From Malus domestica (taxonomy: Eukaryota; Streptophyta; Magnoliopsida; Rosales; Rosaceae): a stretch of 64,000 bases of DNA. Position 1 is the first letter of the stretch. Every line of letters starts with the position of its first letter. The stretch covers positions 38,389,501 to 38,453,500 of the forward strand of contig NC_091670.1 in assembly GCF_042453785.1 (NCBI RefSeq), read 5' to 3'. The notes below the pieces were generated by a model that was not told where the DNA came from, ran no database searches, and saw only the letters and a list, made by a program, of their open reading frames with translations. The position numbers and the translations under genes were made by a program. This document shows positions 11,596-21,964 of this stretch, piece after piece.

Positions 11596-12186
11596 GAGCA
11601 AGTCTACCCCTCAAAAAATGCGCCAACACTCAGCCCATTTAATTCACTCAGTGAACAGTGATAGACCCTAATACACAGTAATAGGCCAAATGCATCTCCA
11701 CCCCTAAAAAATAGCCTAGTCAAATTTATTAAAATATTATTATTTTTAATTTCTGACTTTATAAAAAATTATTATTAATTTCTGACATTTTAATTTTTTT
11801 TTTAAATTGGCTGAAAAATCTAGACCGTTGATCTGAAAATCGAACTGTCCTCATTGTGCCACGTCAGTAGCCATTAATTTTAAATTTCAAATTTTTTTTA
11901 CCGTTGGAAATCCAACGGACAAAGAGGAGCCACATGCCCCCACGCCGGAACCTTATAGTGCGCTTGCACAGTGGGCCCCGCCTCTGTGACGTTGTCGGCC
12001 AGTTGCGACCACGCATGCGTGTTTTCCACGTGCCTGGCGCAAAAAAAAAAAAAATTTAAACGGCATGTGACGTCACATAGGCCTGGCCTTGGCTCAGCAC
12101 ATTTTGGGCCGGCCTATGGGATGGCTTGGACTGGGCTAGAGAGAATTGGCTGGGTGCCGAGCTATCCACTCCCGGTGGACTTGCTC
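11596..12186. mobile_element. PIF/Harbinger-like non-autonomous element, TAA target duplication
   Basis: The ends GAGCAAGTCTACCCC and (from the right) GAGCAAGTCCACCGG are inverted repeats flanked by TAA at 11593-11595 and 12187-12189. The 591-bp body has no transposase. It is GC-rich toward the right, unlike the surrounding spacer, and carries the same ccgttgg...ccaacgg motif as 98-908. Confidence 0.7.
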
Positions 12187-12189
12187 TAA

Positions 12190-12629
12190 AGGAATTCAAA
12201 GAAAGAATAAAAAGAAACCAAAAAGTATGGAAGGCGAATTGGGATGATTACTAGGTACTTAATTTGTTAGACTTGGTAGTGATATATAGCTTCACTACGA
12301 AACTAAAACCCTAGACGGTTAACTGTAATAACCAAACCATGCATGCAAAATCTCGTAACTTAAAACAAACCAATTATCTCCGAACAAAATAACCGCAGCT
12401 AAAACAAACTCAAACCTCACATAGGCTTCGGTTCTAACCTTCACTATCGATTGTTACATCGAACCAAACATTTTAAAAATCTCTCCACTCCATTTCTTAC
12501 TAAATCCAACTTCTCCAACATTTCATTTCAAATTCTCTCACCTTGAATTCAGAAGACTCGAGCGATCAATTCCGGGGAAAAAAAAGTAGCGTTTAACCCT
12601 TGCTTCCGAGGTCTAGAAACCAAAAGAAA
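12190..12629 (+). promoter_or_regulatory. Presumed promoter and leader of the first phosphatase gene
   Basis: About 440 bases separate the Harbinger-like element from the start codon at 12630. The last 150 bases are C/T-rich (aaattctctcacc and similar), as in many plant 5' leaders. No convincing TATA box seen. Confidence 0.35.
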
Positions 12630-13685
12630 ATGGTGTGCAAGATCTTGAAGAAAGCCGCAATCGACATAAATCCAATGTCCATCAACCGCTGTCGCGGCAT
12701 AAGGCGGCGCCACCGCCACAACTGCTCAGTTATAAAGGCTGCAGCTGCTGCTGCCTCCTCTATCGTGCTGACCCGCATTGGCTTCAATAAAGGATTTAAG
12801 TTCATTCAAAAAAGACAAACCCGAGAGGGCCAACCCGAATCCGAATTAACCAAAGAACGCCGTCCGCTCCCACCGCTGACTTCGCCGGAGAAGCGGACCG
12901 TGTTCCTTGATCTCGACGAGACACTGGTCCATTCCGTGACGGGCCCGCCGCCCAAGAAATTTGACTTCGTCGTACGGCCGAAGATTCGCGGCAAAATCAT
13001 GACTTTCTACGTCGTGAAGCGTCCCGGCGTGGACGAGTTTTTGGAGAAATTAGGGAACAAGTACGAGGTGGTTGTGTTCACGGCCGGGTTGCGCGAGTAC
13101 GCAACGCTGGTGCTAGACCGGCTGGACCGGAAGCGGGTGATATCACACCGTCTCTACAGGGACACGTGTACGGAGATAAATGGTAGGTTCGTGAAGGACT
13201 TATCCGGATTGGGGAGGGACCTGAGCCGACTGGTGATCGTCGACGACAATCCCAACGCGTACTGCTTCCAGCCGGAGAACGCGGTCCCAATCCGGCCTTT
13301 TGTGGACGACGTGGCGGACCGGGAGTTGAGGAGGGTGCTGGAGTTCTTCGAGGACGAGGAGACTCGCAGTTGTGACGACATTAGGGACGCCGTGAGGCGG
13401 TTTGTTGGATATCACGAGTCGATAACTTCATCATCTGATGACGACGACGGTGCCGACGATGGTGATGGGTTGGAGTTGGAGTTGGAGTTGATGGACGCCA
13501 CGTGGAAGCTTCCGGTGCTGATCGTTTCATCAAAAGCGCGGGAAATCACGAGTCGACGTAAATTTCAGCCTTTTGGAATTCCCATTTTGGAGTTTCGGAC
13601 GAGGATGGTGGTGATGTTCTGTTTGTTTCTGTTACTTCTTCATGTAATGTGCTTTCGCAGAGCATCAGTCCACACTTTTTTCTAA
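12630..13685 (+). CDS. FCP1/SCP-like HAD phosphatase (tandem copy 1)
   Basis: A single-exon gene of 351 residues from the ATG at 12630. I chose this over the in-frame ATG at 12600 because MVCKILKK aligns with MVSKIVKK at the start of copy 2. It has the FCP1-homology (NIF) fold: the DLDETLVHS nucleophile motif with aspartates near residues 94 and 96, the FTAGLREYA motif, and VDDNP near 205. This family dephosphorylates serine/threonine residues, classically on the RNA polymerase II CTD; the substrate here is unknown. The N-terminus is basic with an alanine run, possibly a nuclear or organelle targeting region. After the catalytic domain comes an acidic DDDD/ELELEL stretch and about 60 more residues ending in a hydrophobic run (MVVMFCLFLLLLHVMCF) that copy 2 lacks. 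This tail could be a membrane anchor or a frame-shifted extension. Confidence 0.88.
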   Translation: MVCKILKKAAIDINPMSINRCRGIRRRHRHNCSVIKAAAAAASSIVLTRIGFNKGFKFIQKRQTREGQPESELTKERRPLPPLTSPEKRTVFLDLDETLVHSVTGPPPKKFDFVVRPKIRGKIMTFYVVKRPGVDEFLEKLGNKYEVVVFTAGLREYATLVLDRLDRKRVISHRLYRDTCTEINGRFVKDLSGLGRDLSRLVIVDDNPNAYCFQPENAVPIRPFVDDVADRELRRVLEFFEDEETRSCDDIRDAVRRFVGYHESITSSSDDDDGADDGDGLELELELMDATWKLPVLIVSSKAREITSRRKFQPFGIPILEFRTRMVVMFCLFLLLLHVMCFRRASVHTFF

Positions 13686-13783
13686 TAATATTGAAATTTA
13701 ATTAGCAAGAGTGTTTTTTTTTAGTTTTGTTTCTAATTACTCACGATATTTAATCGATGTTGCAAAGTTAAAAAAACAAAAAA

Positions 13784-13951
13784 AGTAAGGCTAGGAAGAC
13801 TTAATTTAGAGACTAAATTTTGGAAACTAAAGAACATAAAAGTTGATGATTGATTTATTACTTAAGCGTTGATAGATATGCTCATTTCTATTAGTGACAC
13901 ATCATTTAGTTTGCAATTTTAGTCTCTAAATTTAGTCTCCCTAGCATTACT
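13784..13951. mobile_element. Foldback MITE, about 168 bp
   Basis: The left end (agtaaggctaggaagact, then tttagagactaaa) is matched in reverse complement at the right (tttagtctctaaa, then ctagcattact). Flanks are A-rich, so the target duplication cannot be read. It lies 100 bp downstream of copy 1. Confidence 0.6.
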
Positions 13952-15179
13952 CTTAAAAAAAAACTCTCATAAAACCTATTATATTGGTAATTTCTCCATA
14001 CTATATAAACTTCCTAAAATTTTGGGTAGGACGTTCAAAGAATTTTGAGAACTCTGTTCTCACTACGTTTTTCTAGCTTAAAATGCGTTTTAAAAACAAT
14101 ACTTATGTGACTCAATATATAATACACAAATTTACAACATTTTCCATAACCATCCTGTCAACATCTTATGAAAACTCAACAATCCCCTCTTTCAAGAAAT
14201 CAACAACAAAATAAAAAATCCTATTTTCTTGGTATTTTTATCGAACCATACGATTCTTCATGTTAGACCGACAAAAAAGGGATCTCCAAATATTTTGTTG
14301 CAAGAAACTCGAATTAGTTGTGGAGTCTGCTCCACATTGAATATGAATGATCTCAAGTATATTAAGGTCTCCATTCATAGTTTATCGTTACAAAAAAAAA
14401 ATAAAAAATAAAAATCAATATGAAACCATTTACCGATTTGTTAATGTTGAAATTTCAATGTTACCAGGCTAAAACGTTTTGTGCCTCAATTTTTATGGTA
14501 CAATGCCTCAATAATTTTTTATATGACTAATAGTTTAAGAGAATAATATTTGAAAGGATAAAATTTTAAAAATTCAATATAATCTATGAATTAAAATTTA
14601 AAAATCATAATATGAAGGGATGAAATTCAATATGAAGTTGGCACCCCAACTAGTATTTTTTTAAAAAAAATTTTAATAGTAAAAATTGAGAACCCTTTCC
14701 TTAAGGTATATATTTGGAAAATAATTTTCCATATCTTATTCCCATGTACTGATTTCATACCTCGTACAATTGATTTTCTTTTGAGTTATTGGTTAATTAA
14801 AAATTAATAATTGCAATACATTATCACCCAACAAATACAGCTTATGTAGATGGTTTTTTATTACATTGACGAAAAATAATCATGCTTATGCACTCTAGTA
14901 CTGGTTCGATCTCACCAATATTGCCTTTCTTCTAACAAATACAGAAGCTTCCTCATCCAAGGAAAGAACAAATATAGAAGGTTCTCTCAAAATGAAAAGA
15001 AGAAAAACAGATTTGGCAGCCAGCCAAGCCCCCGAATCAAACCAACGACCACCGCTCCCCCTTCAAAATAAACCCACTTAGCCTCTGCTTCGGACCCGAA
15101 CCTACACTGACGACCGTTACACCGAACCTAAAGTTTAAAAACTCCCCCAAACTCCCCACACACCATTTCATTTCAAAAC

Positions 15180-15240
15180 CCCACCTCTCTCTCTCTCTAT
15201 TTCTGCTTCTCTCTCTTGATTTCTCTTATAAAGTCTCTTG
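15180..15240 (+). promoter_or_regulatory. CT-rich 5' leader of the second phosphatase gene
   Basis: A pyrimidine-rich tract (ctctctctctctc, then ttctctctcttg) lies 60-120 bases before the start codon at 15302. Such Y-patches are common in plant leaders. Confidence 0.45.
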
Positions 15241-15301
15241 CTTTCTCTCATCAAGATTTCGCAGAAGTAATTGGGAAAGCAAGAAATTGAATTTTGAGGA
15301 A

Positions 15302-16168
15302 ATGGTGTCCAAGATTGTGAAGAAGAATGCCAACAGGCGACGCAATCGCGGAAAGTCCTCTGCCAAGAAGGAGGCAGTCGCGGCCTCCTCCGCAATGTTA
15401 GCCTCCCTCTTCGATTGCCCCCGCCGCCTCGTCAAGCTCTTCGCGAAACTTGCGAGAATCGGCACGCCGAACCGCCACAGGGGCTTCAAGATCCTCAAGA
15501 AAGCCCAAGTCCACGAGGCGGAGACGGAATCTGAACCCGGATCGGGAAACCCGCTCTGTCGCAAGCTCTTGTTCGAGCCACCGCTTACGCCGCTGCTCTC
15601 TCCGGAGAAGATGACGGTGTTTCTCGACCTGGATGAGACCTTGGTGCACGCACAGGCCGACCCGCCGCCGGAGAAGTTCGATTTCATAGTGCGCCCGAGG
15701 ATCGACGGAATCGAGATGAACTTTTATGTTCGTAAGCGTCCCGGAGTGGACGAGTTGTTGGGGAAGTTAGGGGCGAAGTACGAGGTGGTGGTATTCACGG
15801 CGGGGTTGAGAGAGTACGCGTCGCTGGTGCTGGACCGGTTGGACCAGAAACGGGTGATTTCACACCGGCTATATCGGGACGCCTGTAAAGAAGTGGACGG
15901 GAAGTTCGTGAAGGACTTGTCCGGGTTGGGGAGGGACTTGAGCCGGGTCGTGATTGTGGACGACAATCCCAATTCGTACGTCTTTCAACCGGACAATGCC
16001 GTTCCGGTCCGTCCGTTTGTGGACGACATGGAGGACCGGGAGCTGGGGAGGTTGGTGGAGTTCTTCGAAGGGTTGGACTGTGAAGATATGAGGGACGCTG
16101 TGAAGAAATTTCTTGGCAGCACTGGCGGCAGAGACGGCGGTGGATCGAAAGACGGCGAAGCAGTGTGA
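15302..16168 (+). CDS. FCP1/SCP-like HAD phosphatase (tandem copy 2)
   Basis: An intronless gene of 288 residues, starting at the ATG of MVSKIVKK rather than the upstream in-frame ATG at 15287. It is a tandem paralogue of 12630-13685. The catalytic core is closely similar: DLDETLVHA with aspartates at 109 and 111, RKRPGVDELLGKLG, VVVFTAGLREYASLVLDRL, HRLYRDAC, KDLSGLGRDLSRVVIVDDNP, and RPFVDDMEDREL. The predicted role is metal-dependent phosphoserine/phosphothreonine hydrolysis by the HAD mechanism. The N-terminal 85 residues are basic and much less conserved than the core. The protein stops soon after the domain (KKFLGSTGGRDGGGSKDGEAV), the usual family layout, so copy 1's long tail is the odd one. 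From memory, Arabidopsis also has an adjacent pair of such genes near its FYVE homologue. Confidence 0.92.
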   Translation: MVSKIVKKNANRRRNRGKSSAKKEAVAASSAMLASLFDCPRRLVKLFAKLARIGTPNRHRGFKILKKAQVHEAETESEPGSGNPLCRKLLFEPPLTPLLSPEKMTVFLDLDETLVHAQADPPPEKFDFIVRPRIDGIEMNFYVRKRPGVDELLGKLGAKYEVVVFTAGLREYASLVLDRLDQKRVISHRLYRDACKEVDGKFVKDLSGLGRDLSRVVIVDDNPNSYVFQPDNAVPVRPFVDDMEDRELGRLVEFFEGLDCEDMRDAVKKFLGSTGGRDGGGSKDGEAV

Positions 16169-18364
16169 ATGTCGTTTGACTCAACGGGATTCATTTTCCG
16201 TCGAGTTTGTTTTGTTGAAGTTGAACAAGCATTGTTCAACGGGACTCTTCTTTTTTCACCAGATTTGGCTTGAATTGTATACTCAGCTCTCAGCTCACAG
16301 CTCAGTTGCTCAGTCATTTATAATTGTGCATTGCTTAAAGATTGAATCTTGATCATCATTTCTTGCTGCAATGTTTGAGAGATTCTTAGGTGGATGTGTA
16401 CGTCACTCGTCCGCTCAAGACACGCAATCGAAATCTTCAACATTTGTGTGTGTTTGGGCTAACTTGTGACATGGTACACACTTCCAATCATTTTCTTGCA
16501 GTGTTTCGGTACCAAAATCCTTCACTCATTTCTTGTTGCAGTGTTATGGCTTAGGCATCGTGTTACCACTATCTACACCGAAATTCGACCTTAAGGGGGT
16601 GTATTCAATTGAGAATTTGAGAGATTTTAATGGATTTTTATAAAGTTTAATTGATTTGTAGAGATTTCATATAAAATCTTCAATTCCTTTGAAATCTCAT
16701 GGGAAAATGTGAGATATATGCTTAAAATACACTATGAAATCTCTCAAATTCCTTAACTTTCTCAAATTCTTTAGAATCAATTTCTAATTGAATAAACCTA
16801 GAATGTTATAAATTTCTTTAAAATCCTAATTGAATACACCCGGATTTCTAAGGATTTTAATAAATTATCTTAAAATTCTAATTGAATACACCTTGAATTT
16901 CAGAGAATCACTTAAAATTTTGATTGAATACACCCCCTAAAATTTTGATTAAAAGAATTAAAATCTCTCAAAATCTCAATTGAATACACCCCCTAAATAT
17001 CGCTCAAATAAAATAAGAACACGAAATAGAGATGAATGTAATAAATCTTGCTACTGAGTACTATGTGGGACTGCAATCATGCAATTTTTGTCTCCATTTC
17101 GCATTTTTAGGGCCTATATTTTAGGAAGCAAAGATTTTTGTTACAAAATCCACTCTTGCCCTGCAATTTAGCTCTATGGAATCCCGGGATTTAATGCCAA
17201 ACCCCACATTTCCTGTGCTGTTATTTAGGTCTATCATCACTACGTCTTTGAGGGTAAGGGCCAAAGCAGAGGATCTAAGCTTCGTTCGAGCAAACGAATC
17301 TCTATTCGTTTTTGTTTTCCTTGTTCTTAGCATTCAGCTCTACAACAAACCGAATAAGTTTTCGAAGTGGTACAACAAACCAATAATAAGATGAAACGAA
17401 ACACGCCAATACTACCACCATATCCAAGATTTCTCAGTGAAGATATATACCACCATTCCTCATTTCCGACCTCATTTATAATTCACCTTAAAATACAAAT
17501 ACACCGGGATCTATTGGAACTGTTTTTCAGCTTCTTGCCCCTCAAGTCGCCGAGTACATACAGAACTACAAAACAATCGTATCGCCCACACATGACTTGT
17601 AGGACAACCTATGGCATGCCTTAGTGGGGCAAACATACACCAACTCCTATTCAGAGTGGTGCTACTACAGGCTGAGGTTGCAGGGTTCAAATTTTGATTG
17701 GCTTCACAGAAAATTTTGTCAACTAAATAAATAACCCTCAAACATGTCCGGGCGGGGAGTTGTGACAACCAAAGATTCCAAAACCCGATTGCCCTACACT
17801 TGAAGGGATCTTTTCTATAGCAAAGTCCTTACGTAATTTATCTTCCTAGTTACTTATAGAATCCTCCGTATGAAAACATTCACAAAACTCAACAAAATGT
17901 GTCTCGATCTCTTTCCAAGTATAACATTACCTTACAACTCAAACTTCCTTATTATCCGAAGAGTAGCGACTTTCGCACTCTCATTTTCTCCGTTTGCACC
18001 CCTCCCCTTGTCTTTACGCTTTGATTCTCCTTCCGTTTGCTCATTTACCAAAGCGCAAAACCACGTTGGACGAGAGTGCAAATCGAGAAAATGAGAGTGC
18101 GAAAATCGCCACCAATCCCAATTCTTCAATGAGCAAAACCACAATCTTCTAATCCACAACAATCACAATTTCAATCACATCCCATCAAGACTCAGATCTT
18201 CAATCGAAGAACAGAAGCAATTTCATTTCACAAAACATCATTTACAGATCACAAGACGCAGTATGCAGTTGCAGAATTCAGTACTCAACTCAACAAAACT
18301 AAACACTTAGATCAAAGCCAAAAAGAATTGAAAAGCAAATGACTTCAATCAATCAACTCAAAGC
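16169..18364. other. Spacer with one Tourist-like MITE
   Basis: Holds the MITE at 16595-16993. The rest (16994-18364) has only short ORFs without domains and one stretch (about 17640-17700) with a weak tRNA B-box-like gggttcaaat. No gene supported. Confidence 0.45.
16595..16993. mobile_element. Tourist-like MITE (PIF/Harbinger), TAA target duplication
   Basis: The ends GGGGGTGTATTCAATTGAGA and its reverse complement (ending tcaattgaatacaccccc) are flanked by TAA at 16592-16594 and 16994-16996. The right terminus occurs twice (near 16937 and 16993), and partial copies of attgaatacacc also occur near 16840 and 16890. This suggests internal duplication or nested insertion. Confidence 0.7.
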
Positions 18365-18712
18365 TTACTGATGATTTCTGTTGAGTCGGGAGTAGTCAAT
18401 TTTGCAAGTGAAGACCTGAAGTGGCAACCGCAAAGCCTCGAGCTTCGGGAAGCACATGTCGTTGAGGACGTCGCTGCGGCACCACCGGCACTTGGGGTTG
18501 CGGGAGCACTGCGATTCCGACGACATGTCGTTGCAGTTCTGGATCTGACTCTGATCGCCGCCGTTGTTCCTCCTTTGGCTGCCCGACAGCTCGAGACCCG
18601 GACGGATCCGAGACTCGGCACCGTGGCACGAGCTGTACAGAGTAGCTAAGAGGACCAGGACCAGGATAAAGCTCGCGGCTTTAGAACTCGGACCGCGAGA
18701 CTCGGTTGCCAT
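18365..18712 (-). CDS. Small secreted cysteine-rich protein (PSI-like cysteine pattern)
   Basis: A predicted protein of 115 residues. I chose the ATG at 18712 because it puts a signal peptide at the front: MATESRGPSSK is followed by a hydrophobic stretch (FILVLVLLATLYSS) with likely cleavage near CHG/AES at about residue 32. The in-frame ATG at 18781 would bury this signal. The mature part has six cysteines with a CNDM...C...NPKCRWC...MCF...FTC pattern, recalling PSI-type disulfide domains, though I cannot place the family. Probable location: secretory pathway or apoplast. The stop overlaps a possible splice donor (gtaagc near 18362), so a further exon or a 3'-UTR intron is possible. The gene is divergent from the FYVE gene across 433 bases. 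Confidence 0.7.
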   Translation of the reverse strand: MATESRGPSSKAASFILVLVLLATLYSSCHGAESRIRPGLELSGSQRRNNGGDQSQIQNCNDMSSESQCSRNPKCRWCRSDVLNDMCFPKLEALRLPLQVFTCKIDYSRLNRNHQ

Positions 18713-19145
18713 AGATGGTGAGTCGCTGCCTCGGACTCTCTGCTGCCGGTTCGCTCGCGGGGATGTAAGAAGCAAGAACACTACCTTGTAAATAATAATT
18801 ATTTATTATTTATTATTTATTTTCCATAAAAATAATTATTAATTAAATAGAAGTATATTAACAGAAATAAAACCCGGAATTAATAGAGAGGAGGAAACGT
18901 TTAAGAGAGGAAGACTGACCTACACGACAATACAGCTTCTTCCTCCTTCTTCTACTCTTTAACCATTTTCAATCCTATTGTTTTTCTATGCTTTCCCAAT
19001 CAAATTTAATTTATTAATTTTCGATTTCTCTCCCTCCTAATTTCTTCATCCTGGCAGCAGAATCCGTTGCGATTTTCCTTGATGATCAGTATATGCCCAC
19101 GAATAACATAGAGATTAAAAATCGAAGCTTGATTTGATTAAACTA
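18713..19145. promoter_or_regulatory. Shared bidirectional promoter region
   Basis: 433 bases between two divergent start codons (18712 minus, 19146 plus). It contains an A/T-only block with repeated ttatttatta motifs at about 18790-18830 and a C/T-rich stretch near 18935-19035 that probably belongs to the FYVE leader. Regulation of either gene cannot be read beyond this. Confidence 0.45.
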
Positions 19146-21964
19146 ATGGACGGTCCCCGCAAACTGAATTCTGAGGTTGAGGCCGACGATTTGGCTTCTG
19201 GGGTTTCGGATTTTTCACTTCAGGGAGGCACCCTCCGCTCGAATTTCCATTCTCCGCCGGTAATTTCAATTCTCTATTGGTTTAAATTGAATTGGGTTTT
19301 TTTTAATGTTGTTTGATAGTGTGTGTTTAAGTTTTCTATTCAATTTTGGGATTTGATCCTACGCTCTGTGTATATCTTGATATTCGTTGATATGAAGTCC
19401 CAAAATTTAGTTGGTATTGCCTCAGGTGTGAAAACAGTTAGGATTTAGGGTTCCTTTTCGTGGTTCGGAAGTAAAATTCAATTCGGAGAGATGGGAAAGT
19501 TACAGTCTTTCGGTGGTTTTTCGTGGTTTTAATTTTAGGGTTTCTATGAAAATAATATAGTGACTGGGTCTTTCTGATAATTTTAGGTTTTGATTTTGCT
19601 GCCTGTAAATATTGCTATGTGCTTGTGGTGCGCTACTTATTGAATTGAACGTTTGAATCTATTCGAAATTGGATACATGAAACGCTAACTGGTGCTGTTT
19701 TGTGGATCACAGAATGATGGAGTTGATAATCACGGAGAGCAGAAGCATAATGATGATCGAATAGTGACAGAATCTGGAGAATGTGACTCTGAGGTTCATG
19801 GGAAGGAGAATGGGGAGCAAAGAAAATACTTCTATTATGAAGCTCCACTTTCTGAAGAAACGGGGGTTTGGATACCTGTTTCTGTTCCGCCTATGTGGGA
19901 AGCTGAGCATGATGAGTGGGGCAAAGGTTTCTACTCTAATGGGGGATACCTTCCCGAGAGTGACATGGGTTGGTTCCAGTGCATTGGGGAAGAGAAGGAG
20001 CTGACTATGTGGGATGTGATGGTAGAAATGTTGCTTGCAGCCCGTGGGAAAGTAGGTTCATTAGCTTCAGCTGATACGTACGGATGTAAACTTTCGTGGA
20101 TGTCAGGTAATCTCCTTGATCAAGCGTGGAAAGAAATGGCCCAAACACTCACAGATGCAAATTTTGCTAATGTAAGAGAACTCATTGAAGCCGACCCACC
20201 AAAATGGTTGGCCGATAGTTCTGCATCTTCTTGTATGCTTTGTGGTGTGCACTTTCATCCAATCATGTGTTCTAGGCATCACTGTCGGTTTTGTGGAGGA
20301 ATATTTTGTGGTGACTGTTCTAAGGGAAGGAGTTTGATGCCGGCAAAGTTCCGTGTTGCAGATCCCCAACGAGTCTGTGATGTATGCTGTGTACGACTAG
20401 AGTCTGTCCAACCATACTTAATGGACCAAGTAAGCCATGCTGCCCAGGTTCCAACCCAAGATCTTACAGACCTTAGTACTTTGAGGTCATGGATTAATAT
20501 TCCTTGGGGACACTCCATGGAGTATGAGATATATAAGGCAGCAAATGCAATTCGTGTTTATAAGAAGGTAAGAGTCTTAAGTGTCATTACTGTTGAACAA
20601 ATAATATTTTGATGCTTGCTGTTTTAATAGCCAGTTAGCTACGGTTTTGCCTCAAAAGGCTTTTGCCTTATTGTTCTAATTGCATCAAGAAAGCCCAATA
20701 TCTTAGTGACTATGTTTGCTTAGGCCTTATATTTTTCTTGTCTGACTTAAATAAATGTGGGCTACAATTTTGCCCAGCATGGATGATAAACGACGGTTGG
20801 AGAATTCGTGAATATCGTTATTTGTAGGATATTAACATGTATTCATAAATTTTGAATGACATTGTCTTCCTAACGTTCTTGAGTTTTCTATAAATGCTGC
20901 TCATGGAATTAATTGCCTCAGGTATGTTCACTAAAGCCTGAGAAGTCGATTCCAGATTCCATTCTGAGACAAGCAAAAGGCCTTGCAATAATCACTACTG
21001 TGAAAGTTGGAGCTATGGTTACCTACAATATCGGTACAGGAGTTGTGATTGCTCGTAGAGAAGATGGCTCTTGGTCTCCACCATCTGCTGTTTCTACATT
21101 CGGTATAGGTTGGGGTGCGCAGGTACGATTATTTCACTGTATCTCTGGTCTTACAATTAGCAACCACTATGACAGAGATAGCCGGTTCATACCTGCATTC
21201 AGTATACACTTAAGGTTTAGTAAAATGGAGGAACATCATTAAGATTAAGCAGTTTTCAGAAAATAATTACTTACCATTTTAGAAATTTTTTTGTGTTGTC
21301 TATGTCTATTTTAAATTGGGTCCTTATTCCCGAATTCCAATTCAAAATCAGCATGTGTTTTGCATTTTTCTAAGGATTTAAAAACTCCATCCTCATGCCT
21401 CCTTTTTGGTTGCAGGCTGGAGGGGAGTTGACAGACTTTATCATTATTTTGAGAACAAGTGAAGCTGTAAAGACATTCAGTGGCAATGTGCATGTATCAG
21501 TAGGAGCCGGTTTGAGTGCTGCAGTCGGTGTTGTTGGAAGGGCAGCTGAAGCTGATGTTCGAGCCGGAGATGGCGGTTACTCTGCTTGTTATACATACAG
21601 CTGTAGTAAAGGTGCTTTTCATATGCATTTTTTATGTCTCACCTTATACCATTTCAATTACCTACGTAGCATACATCAGCATCACGATGTTTTATCTGTA
21701 GTTTCTTGCATTTTTCTTTTTCTTCATCTTCCATTTTGAGTGGTTTCCTTATAATCGTACCAATCATTTCGATTTGCAGGTGCGTTTGTTGGATGCTCAC
21801 TGGAAGGTAGTATTGTAACCACCCGCACGAAGGTGAATTCTCGATTTTATGGCAGCCAGTCAATAACTGCATCAAATGTTCTTCTTGGCTCGTTGCCCCA
21901 ACCCCCCGCCGCTTCTACTCTCTATCGTGCTCTTGCAGACCTATATCAGAAGATCGAGCAGTGA
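19146..21964 (+). CDS. FYVE zinc finger and SYLF (Ysc84-type) domain protein
   Basis: Five exons: 19146-19259, 19713-20567, 20922-21122, 21416-21611 and 21780-21964, all with GT-AG borders and compatible phases, giving 516 residues. The first ATG is at 19146; no upstream ATG fits. A FYVE finger in exon 2 shows the WxxD (KWLAD), R-HHCR (SRHHCRFCGG) and RVC (QRVCDVCC) motifs that bind phosphatidylinositol 3-phosphate on endosomes. From about residue 300 to the end is a SYLF domain (KPEKSIPDSILRQAKGLAIIT, GIGWGAQ, GRAAEADVRAG, KVNSRFYG), which in other eukaryotes binds phosphoinositides and actin. Both domains predict a peripheral endosomal or trafficking protein. The N-terminal 130 residues are acidic with no known domain. 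The closest Arabidopsis relatives I recall are At1g29800 and At3g43230, which have the same FYVE-SYLF layout. Specific function is unassigned. Confidence 0.93.

Larger units (their letters stand above)
13686..15301. other. Spacer between the tandem phosphatase genes
   Basis: Contains the MITE at 13784-13951, then AT-rich sequence. The last 130 bases are the C/T-rich leader of copy 2. No other gene seen. Confidence 0.5.

Noticed and set aside
15226-15687. 153-codon antisense ORF over the second phosphatase
   Set aside because: Shadow frame of a GC-rich coding region. The sense frame carries the conserved motifs.
17640-17700. B-box-like gggttcaaat suggesting a tRNA or SINE
   Set aside because: No A box, tail, target duplication or cloverleaf visible.
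19134-19145. Upstream start of the FYVE gene at 19134
   Set aside because: The codon there is TTG. The first real in-frame ATG is 19146.
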